Origin: an uncultured Acetatifactor sp.
Lineage (GTDB): Bacteria > Bacillota > Clostridia > Lachnospirales > Lachnospiraceae
NCBI GenBank assembly: GCA_934402375.1
Contig: CAKRUB010000037.1
Coordinates: forward strand, 1 to 26,201
Direction: 5' to 3'
Length of the DNA: 26,201 nt
Program-made: the position numbers and the translations under genes
Shown: piece by piece, positions 22,149-26,201 of the stretch
Numbering within the stretch: the stretch's first letter is position 1
Layout: each line of letters begins with the position of its first letter
The notes under the pieces: generated by a model
The model's database searches: none
What the model saw: the letters and a program-made list of their open reading frames with translations, nothing else
Told to the model about the DNA's origin: nothing

Positions 22149-23200
22149 AGCAGAGTGAGAGATTGACTTTTGCGGCGTGGATGCTTCTGTTTGTCGTCAG
22201 CATGACGGGAATGCTTTTCCTTGCGGCGGACAAAACGATCGTGATCGCGGAAGCCTCGCAGGAGCAGGACGCTATTCCCTTGAATACAGCGCCTCCGGAC
22301 AAGGAAACCCGTGACAGCAAGCTGCGGCTGGATAAGACCTACGGAGTGCAGGGAAGCTTTAATATACCATTGCCGAAGGGAATCAGGGCGGAGCATGTCA
22401 TTATGGAAAACCGCTACATGGACAGGGAACTGCGGTTGTTTGTGCAGGGGGCAGAAGATGTCTTCTATATAGAGAATCCGATCAGCGGAGACATTTCGCC
22501 GATCCTTTCAGGACAGAGCGAGGTGCAGGAGGATGGGATTCTACTGAAATTCTCCATGGAGCGGGTGTATGAATATCGCAGCACGCTGAATGGGAGCACA
22601 CTGACAATAGAATGGTGCATGCCGGAGGAACTGTTTGACTTCGTGGTGGTTCTTGACCCGGCGGGCAGCGAGGAGCCGGACGTGGCACAGAATGTGCCGG
22701 ATGCGGAACTGACCATGCAGATAGCGAGACGGGTGCAGAGAAAATTTGCGCTCCCGGATGTCCGACTGTATTGTACGAGGACAGAGAGCGGAAGCGTGAC
22801 CGCTGCTGAGCGGACAGACCTTGCGGAGGAGGTCGGGGCGGATCTTTTTATTCGGCTTTCGGTCAGCAGGAGCGAGGATGATACAGACATCTACGGCATT
22901 ACAGGAGTTTATGAGGACGAATTTTTCATACCGGAATTCGGCAGCCCGGAGCTGGCAGATCTGCTTACCCGGGAGGTTGCCATTGCGGCGAGCAACCGGG
23001 CACTTGGACTGACTGCTGCGACAGCGGACAGTATCTTAAAGCAGCTGACACTTCCCGCTGCTGAAATATCCGTCGGCTGGCTTTCCAATCCGCAGGAGGA
23101 ATATCTTTTACAGGAGGATGCCTATCAGGAGAAGCTGGCGGACGGAATAATAGCGGCAATTGGGAAAGCGGTGGAAGAATTAAAGCGGTTAAGCGAATAG
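22145..23200 (+). CDS. Membrane-anchored amidase_3-like protein lacking catalytic residues
   Basis: This 351-residue protein has an N-terminal membrane anchor (about 9-28), an extracytoplasmic beta-rich region (about 60-160, AMIN-like in feel) and a domain (166-345) with the layout of N-acetylmuramoyl-L-alanine amidases. However, DPGHGG is replaced by DPAGSE (171-176), the zinc Glu position falls on Asp186, SIHAN becomes LSVS (His replaced by Ser239), and the catalytic Glu of ExGFLSN is Ser309 in SVGWLSN. Hydrolysis of peptidoglycan is therefore unlikely; binding or regulation is more plausible. It overlaps the methyltransferase stop by 4 bases and is followed after 20 bp by rdgB. Frame and length look intact, so it is not a decayed gene. 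Confidence 0.8.
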   Translation: MKQSERLTFAAWMLLFVVSMTGMLFLAADKTIVIAEASQEQDAIPLNTAPPDKETRDSKLRLDKTYGVQGSFNIPLPKGIRAEHVIMENRYMDRELRLFVQGAEDVFYIENPISGDISPILSGQSEVQEDGILLKFSMERVYEYRSTLNGSTLTIEWCMPEELFDFVVVLDPAGSEEPDVAQNVPDAELTMQIARRVQRKFALPDVRLYCTRTESGSVTAAERTDLAEEVGADLFIRLSVSRSEDDTDIYGITGVYEDEFFIPEFGSPELADLLTREVAIAASNRALGLTAATADSILKQLTLPAAEISVGWLSNPQEEYLLQEDAYQEKLADGIIAAIGKAVEELKRLSE

Positions 23201-23220
23201 AGCAGAAGGAGAAACGGAGA

Positions 23221-23832
23221 ATGGGAAGAATCATTTTTGCGACCGGCAATGCCGGAAAAATGAAGGAAATACGCATGATCATGGCTGATCTGGGAGCGGA
23301 GATATTGTCCATGAAGGAGGCGGGGATTTCTACTGACATCGAGGAGAACGGAAGCACCTATGAGGAAAATGCGCTGATCAAGGCGAGAGCTGTGGCGGCG
23401 TGTGCCAAGGAGGATATTGTGCTGGCGGACGATTCCGGTCTGGAAATCGATTATCTGAACAAGGAGCCGGGGGTTTATTCCGCGAGATATATGGGCGAGG
23501 ACACTTCCTATCGCGTGAAAAACGCCAATCTGATCGGGAGGCTTGAAGGAGTACCGGACGAGAAGAGGACAGCACGCTTTGTCTGCGCGATTGCGGCGGT
23601 ACTCCCCGGAGGCAGGGAGCTGACGGTCAGAGCGACGATTGAGGGCAGGATCGGATATGAGGAGCGGGGAGAGGGCGGTTTCGGCTACGACCCGATTTTC
23701 TATGTGCCCGAGCTGGGAAAGACGACGGCGGAGCTCACCGGCGAGGAGAAGAATCTTGTGAGCCACAGAGGAAAAGCACTTCAGCTTATGAAAGAGGAAT
23801 TGAAAAAATATGAAGGTACTGATTGTCAGTGA
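23221..23832 (+). CDS. rdgB: XTP/dITP pyrophosphatase (RdgB/HAM1 family)
   Basis: This 203-residue protein has the complete HAM1 motifs: ATGNAGKMKEI at residues 7-17, ENGSTYEENALIKA, the metal-binding ADDSGLEID, GVYSARY, GGFGYDPIFYVP and the final SHRGKAL. It hydrolyses non-canonical purine triphosphates (dITP, XTP) to monophosphates, preventing their entry into DNA and RNA. AAGGAG lies 9 bases upstream of ATG 23221. Its 3' end overlaps the next gene by 23 bases; the rdgB-yfcE pairing is common in Firmicutes. Confidence 0.96.
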   Translation: MGRIIFATGNAGKMKEIRMIMADLGAEILSMKEAGISTDIEENGSTYEENALIKARAVAACAKEDIVLADDSGLEIDYLNKEPGVYSARYMGEDTSYRVKNANLIGRLEGVPDEKRTARFVCAIAAVLPGGRELTVRATIEGRIGYEERGEGGFGYDPIFYVPELGKTTAELTGEEKNLVSHRGKALQLMKEELKKYEGTDCQ

Positions 23833-24286
23833 TACACACAAGAAGAATGAGAATTATTTTTATGTTCTCGAGAAGGAGAAGCCGGATCTGGTAATCCACT
23901 GTGGGGACGCAGAAGGAAGCGAGTATGTCCTGACGAAGGCGGCGGACTGCCCGGTGGAGATCGTCCTCGGAAACAACGACTTCTTTTCCGAGCTTCCGAG
24001 AGAGCTGATGCTCGACATCGGGGCGTACAAGGTATGGGTGGTGCATGGGCATAATTACTATGTTTCCATGGGAAACGAAAACCTGAAGAGGGAGGCTGTA
24101 GAGCGCGGCGTGGATATTGTCTTTTACGGACATACGCACAGACCGGTCATTGATATGGACGATGAGGTCATTGCCGTGAATCCGGGAAGCCTGTCCTACC
24201 CGAGACAGGAAGGCCGCCGCCCCTCCTATGCCATCATGGAGATGGACGACCGGGACGAGCTGCAGTTCTCTTTACACTATGTATAA
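23810..24286 (+). CDS. YfcE/MJ0936-type metallophosphoesterase
   Basis: This 158-residue protein has the five calcineurin-like metal motifs in order: SDTH (7-10), HCGD (about 30), GNND (about 54), HGH (about 79) and GHTH (about 105), with the closing NPGSLSYPR. Such proteins are di-metal (Mn/Ni) phosphodiesterases of the YfcE group; the physiological substrate is unknown. It begins inside the end of rdgB, so translation is coupled. It is the last gene of the four-gene cluster; an inverted-repeat element starts directly at its stop codon. Confidence 0.94.
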   Translation: MKVLIVSDTHKKNENYFYVLEKEKPDLVIHCGDAEGSEYVLTKAADCPVEIVLGNNDFFSELPRELMLDIGAYKVWVVHGHNYYVSMGNENLKREAVERGVDIVFYGHTHRPVIDMDDEVIAVNPGSLSYPRQEGRRPSYAIMEMDDRDELQFSLHYV

Positions 24287-24446
24287 AACAGTTCAGCCAT
24301 AGAGCGGCGTGCGGGTGCTTGCATATAAAGCGCTGCTCCTGCCATTCTATGAGCGGAGCGCCCGGAACATGAAATAAAAGATGAGCCGCAAAGCGGCGCC
24401 GGCTGCGTAGCAAACGTTTTTATGAATGGACCGGGGCTGAACTGTT
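24287..24446 (+). repeat. 160-bp structured intergenic element with 12-bp inverted ends
   Basis: AACAGTTCAGCC (24287-24298) is perfectly complementary to GGCTGAACTGTT (24435-24446). Between them are further local stems: ATAGA/TCTAT (24299-24303 with 24346-24350), GCGGCG/CGCTGC (24304-24309 with 24331-24336) and GCCGC-AAA-GCGGC (24385-24397). No open frame of note lies inside. It could be a MITE-like repeat or a structured RNA. It begins right after the phosphodiesterase stop codon. Orientation is not determined. Confidence 0.5.
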
Positions 24447-24467
24447 ATCAAACACAACAGATTGTAG

Positions 24468-24497
24468 TTGACAGCGCATGGTGTTATGGAATATAAT
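24468..24497 (+). promoter_or_regulatory. Promoter of tRNA-Pro
   Basis: Perfect TTGACA (24468-24473) and TATAAT (24492-24497) hexamers have an 18-bp spacer. The predicted start is about 12 bases before the tRNA. Confidence 0.8.
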
Positions 24498-24515
24498 ACT
24501 TAAGTATGTTTGTTG

Positions 24516-24590
24516 CGGGGTGTGGCTCAGTTTGGCTAGAGCGCCTGGTTTGGGACCAGGAGGTCGCAGGTTCGAATCCTGTCACCCCGA
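24516..24590 (+). tRNA. tRNA-Pro (anticodon TGG)
   Basis: Acceptor CGGGGTG (24516-24522) pairs with CACCCCG (24583-24589), and the discriminator is A24590. The anticodon stem CCTGG/CCAGG encloses TTTGGGA, with anticodon TGG at 24551-24553. T-loop TTCGAAT is present and no CCA is encoded. No terminator hairpin is visible directly downstream. No copy of its 3' end, as expected for an integrated element, is found in the remainder of the window. Confidence 0.96.
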
Positions 24591-24704
24591 TTCTTTTGTA
24601 TCAAAGTTTCTAAAATTATCACAGAAATGTCAAAAACGGAAAATTCGATTATATAGTAGCTTAATTTCCCCTATTTCCCATAAAAATATGAAAAGAGTGT
24701 TTCG

Positions 24705-25082
24705 GTGTATACGGTAGGAAAAATTGACAGAGAGATATACAAGTGCATAACGGAAGACATTAGAACGGATGAGGTTATTATTACAGATAACCAGATTCAA
24801 CATATCAAGCACAGGAATCCGAATGATTATGAGAGATTTTCAGGATATTTTGGGAAAATTATAAGTCAGCCGGACTATATTATTGAGACGTCAAAACCGA
24901 ATACAGCGTTGATTCTCAAGGAGATTATTACGGAGAAGGAAAGGTTTAAGACAGTTCTGCGTTTGGTGACATCGGCTGACAATAAAGAGTATAAGAATTC
25001 AGCGATAACTTTTATGAAAATAGATGAGAAGGAATGGAACAGACTATTGAGAAACAAAAGAATTCTTTACAAAAAGGAATAA
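24705..25082 (+). CDS. Small protein resembling phage-associated PBECR nucleases
   Basis: This 125-residue Lys/Ile-rich protein starts at GTG 24705, because an in-frame stop lies at 24681 and no ATG is available. Its body (VIITDNQIQHIKHRNPNDYERF, PDYIIETSKPNTALILKEI, then LRLVTS...YKNSAITFMKI and ILYKKE) resembles the PBECR (phage Barnase-EndoU-ColicinE5/D-RelE-like) nuclease group. Those domains occur at the ends of phage head proteins or alone. The sequence as I recall it usually has RHP where this protein has RNP, so activity is uncertain. The gene is visibly more AT-rich than its neighbours and sits 115 bp after tRNA-Pro, a common integration site, suggesting acquisition. The ribosome site is weak (GAGTG). 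Confidence 0.6.
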   Translation: MYTVGKIDREIYKCITEDIRTDEVIITDNQIQHIKHRNPNDYERFSGYFGKIISQPDYIIETSKPNTALILKEIITEKERFKTVLRLVTSADNKEYKNSAITFMKIDEKEWNRLLRNKRILYKKE

Positions 25083-25094
25083 TGATGTTACAAT
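25066..25094 (+). promoter_or_regulatory. Promoter of the structured RNA
   Basis: TTTACA (25066-25071) and TACAAT (25089-25094) are separated by 17 bp. They lie across the end of the upstream coding region. The expected start at about 25101 is six bases before the RNA closing stem. Confidence 0.6.
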
Positions 25095-25100
25095 TCGTGT

Positions 25101-25256
25101 AGGATATAAGAGACTGTTTGAGGTGGAAGATTACGTCCGATCCACACGCCGATGGCTTGACAGGGGAAACCCGAGAGATGCAGGAGAAGCGGACGCCTGC
25201 CAGACAGTCTCTTACATATTCAGATCATTGTTACGCGGTTATCCGGTGTATTTTTT
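25101..25256 (+). ncRNA. Candidate free-standing structured RNA with complementary hairpin loops
   Basis: A 14-bp closing stem pairs 25107-25120 with 25201-25214 (one G-U). Inside it are hairpin P2 (GTGGA/TCCAC, 25123-25127 with 25141-25145), a small GCC-GAT-GGC hairpin near 25148-25156, GGG-GAAA-CCC (25163-25172, a GNRA tetraloop) and hairpin P4 (GCAGG/CCTGC, 25180-25184 with 25196-25200). The P2 loop contains CGTCCG (25134-25139), perfectly complementary to CGGACG in the P4 loop (25190-25195), so a kissing-loop contact is possible. A promoter lies just upstream and a terminator downstream. I do not recognise it as a known riboswitch or RNA class. A short MITE with inverted ends is the main alternative. 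Apart from this RNA and the promoter at 25340, the gap 25083-25425 shows nothing. Confidence 0.5.
25233..25256 (+). terminator. Intrinsic terminator of the structured RNA
   Basis: ACGCGG (25233-25238) pairs with CCGGTGT (25243-25249), giving six pairs with one bulge and a TTAT loop. A and six T residues (25251-25256) follow. Confidence 0.6.
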
Positions 25257-25339
25257 CTAATTGCCCAGCAGCGGCTGGCACTTCACAACGATTTTTCAAA
25301 ATTGTCACTATCCAAATCGGAAAATATTCACGGAAAAGT

Positions 25340-25368
25340 TTGCAGAAAAGTCCTTGTTATCGTATGAT
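25340..25368 (+). promoter_or_regulatory. Promoter of the terminal membrane protein gene
   Basis: TTGCAG (25340-25345) and TATGAT (25363-25368) have a 17-bp spacer. The leader is about 50 bases. The structured RNA lies upstream of this promoter, so it is not part of this messenger. Confidence 0.6.
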
Positions 25369-25425
25369 AAAGGTATCAGAACAGAATCTGTTTTTACTGA
25401 AACGAAAGGGAGTGGGCTGTGTAAA

Positions 25426-26201
25426 ATGAAAAGGTTTGGAAAACAGGTAAAAGGGGTATTTGCTTCAAAGTGGTCGGGATGGATCTTCCTGGCAGCAGTA
25501 TTACAGACAATGCTTCCCTTTTTCGTCAAGAGCATGGTCTTGTTTGTGACAAAGGAATCTCAGGGGAACCTGCTGCCGCTGACGGTTGAGCTGGCAACGC
25601 TGCTTGTGAGCGGCGCCGTGCTGTGTATTCCGGTGAAAAGGAACGGAGGCGCCGGGGGCAGCTTCTGGCTGAAGGGCTATCTGCCTTATGCGGCTGCGGT
25701 GTGTGCGGGCGGCGTGCTGTTCCAGTTCGCCGGCTATGCAACAGGCTTGTTTTATTGTATTTTGCTGCCTGTCGCGGCGATTCTGGTTGCGGCAGCCATT
25801 GTACATATGATTAACAGGATGGTTTATCTGGCATTGAGGCAGAAGGGGAAGGAAAATGTCGGAAAGTACATTCTTGCCTGCATTGTCATTCTTCTGGGAC
25901 AGTATCTCTTACCCTATCTCGCCAGTGGTGTGTTCACAAGACTGCTGATGCAGCGCATGGTGTGGATGATTTCGCTCCTGTATTTTCTTGTGAGCGCAAT
26001 TTTTCTCTGGGTGGCATCCGGCGTGGCAGCAGGTCTGGCAGTGAGCGGATGTGCGGCAGTGGATGACGTGGCTCCGATGACGCAGGAGCCAGCAACGGGC
26101 GGAAATGCGTCCCCGGCGGTGGAAGAGCCAGCAACGGGCGGAAATGCGTCCCCGGCGGTGGAAGAGCCAGCAACGGGCGGAAATGCGTCCCCGGCGGTGG
26201 A
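25426..26201 (+). CDS. Multi-pass membrane protein with a repetitive C-terminus, truncated by the window end
   Basis: The open frame starts at ATG 25426 (AAAGGGAG is rather far upstream, about 13 bases) and runs off the window after 258 codons. Residues 1-210 contain about six hydrophobic helices (for example WIFLAAVLQTMLPFFVK, LPLTVELATLLVSGAVL and YILACIVILLGQYLLPYL). A Cys at the end of the last helix (AVSGCAAVDD) is followed by a Pro/Ala/Gly-rich region of identical 13-residue repeats, EPATGGNASPAVE. I do not recognise the family. The repeats look like a spacer leading to a domain beyond the window, probably outside or on the opposite face of the membrane. Confidence 0.8.
   Translation, partial: MKRFGKQVKGVFASKWSGWIFLAAVLQTMLPFFVKSMVLFVTKESQGNLLPLTVELATLLVSGAVLCIPVKRNGGAGGSFWLKGYLPYAAAVCAGGVLFQFAGYATGLFYCILLPVAAILVAAAIVHMINRMVYLALRQKGKENVGKYILACIVILLGQYLLPYLASGVFTRLLMQRMVWMISLLYFLVSAIFLWVASGVAAGLAVSGCAAVDDVAPMTQEPATGGNASPAVEEPATGGNASPAVEEPATGGNASPAV
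26086..26201 (+). repeat. 39-bp perfect tandem repeat at the window end
   Basis: Three copies of a 39-bp unit (26086-26124, 26125-26163, and 38 bases from 26164) are identical at every base, including third codon positions. Each encodes EPATGGNASPAVE. Complete identity implies recent expansion or ongoing homogenisation. The array continues past the window. Confidence 0.95.

Noticed and set aside
25101..25256. Known riboswitch classes (purine, cobalamin, SAM, FMN, ydaO, guanidine) for the structured RNA
   Set aside because: The conserved core sequences of these classes are absent, and the RNA ends in its own terminator before a separate promoter for the next gene.
26086..26201. 39-bp direct repeats considered as CRISPR
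   Set aside because: There are no unique spacers, the units are head to tail and in frame with a membrane protein gene.
24516..26201. Complete integrative element bounded by a repeat of the tRNA-Pro 3' end
   Set aside because: No second copy of the tRNA 3' sequence, no integrase and no excision genes are seen in the window.

Overview
The window looks like a chromosomal segment of an anaerobic, spore-forming clostridium, most likely a member of the Lachnospiraceae. The signs are: a single-chain pyruvate:ferredoxin oxidoreductase; an indolepyruvate:ferredoxin oxidoreductase operon; a two-gene SufC/SufB-type Fe-S system; families common in Lachnospiraceae (DUF3737, DUF6171); three tRNA genes with no encoded CCA; and a small gene behind what looks like a forespore sigma-G promoter. 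The assignment rests on recognising protein families by eye, not on a database search.

Layout. 1-137: the 3' part of tRNA-Val and a hairpin terminator. 154-5264 (minus): the iorA-iorB-paaK operon, which oxidises aryl-pyruvates and handles aryl-acetyl-CoA, followed by a MATE exporter with its own palindrome-rich control region. 5454-7514 (plus): a DUF3737 beta-helix protein and a PatB/MalY-type C-S lyase. 7518-12687 (minus): sufC, a sufB-like gene and nifJ, with a long inverted repeat covering the nifJ ribosome binding site and start codon. 12899-14374 (plus): a polytopic chemoreceptor. 14408-14579: tRNA-Arg with promoter and terminator. 14580-14920: a gene-poor stretch with an orphan promoter, a palindrome and a possible gene remnant.

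14921-18901 holds a divergent pair. A 580-residue regulator with two predicted N-terminal helix-turn-helix units (minus) faces a sortase-anchored surface protein (plus). Two palindromes lie between the two promoters. 19019-20475: a TetR regulator behind a perfect-consensus promoter with an overlapping operator, then a Cys-rich DUF6171 protein and a HAAS-domain membrane protein. 20645-20915: a 52-residue Asn/Gln-rich protein behind the sigma-G-like promoter. 20988-24286: a compact run of four genes: a THUMP RNA methyltransferase, an amidase-like membrane protein lacking all the zinc/catalytic residues, an XTP/dITP pyrophosphatase and a YfcE-type phosphodiesterase.

24287-26201 is the most accessory-looking part. 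It holds a 160-bp element with 12-bp inverted ends, tRNA-Pro, an AT-rich gene resembling phage-associated PBECR nucleases, an apparently free-standing structured RNA gene (own promoter, 14-bp closing stem, two hairpins with complementary loops, intrinsic terminator), and a membrane protein gene that runs off the window inside identical 39-bp repeats. The structured RNA at about 25101-25256 is the best candidate for something undescribed. No CRISPR array, complete insertion sequence, rRNA or replication origin was seen.
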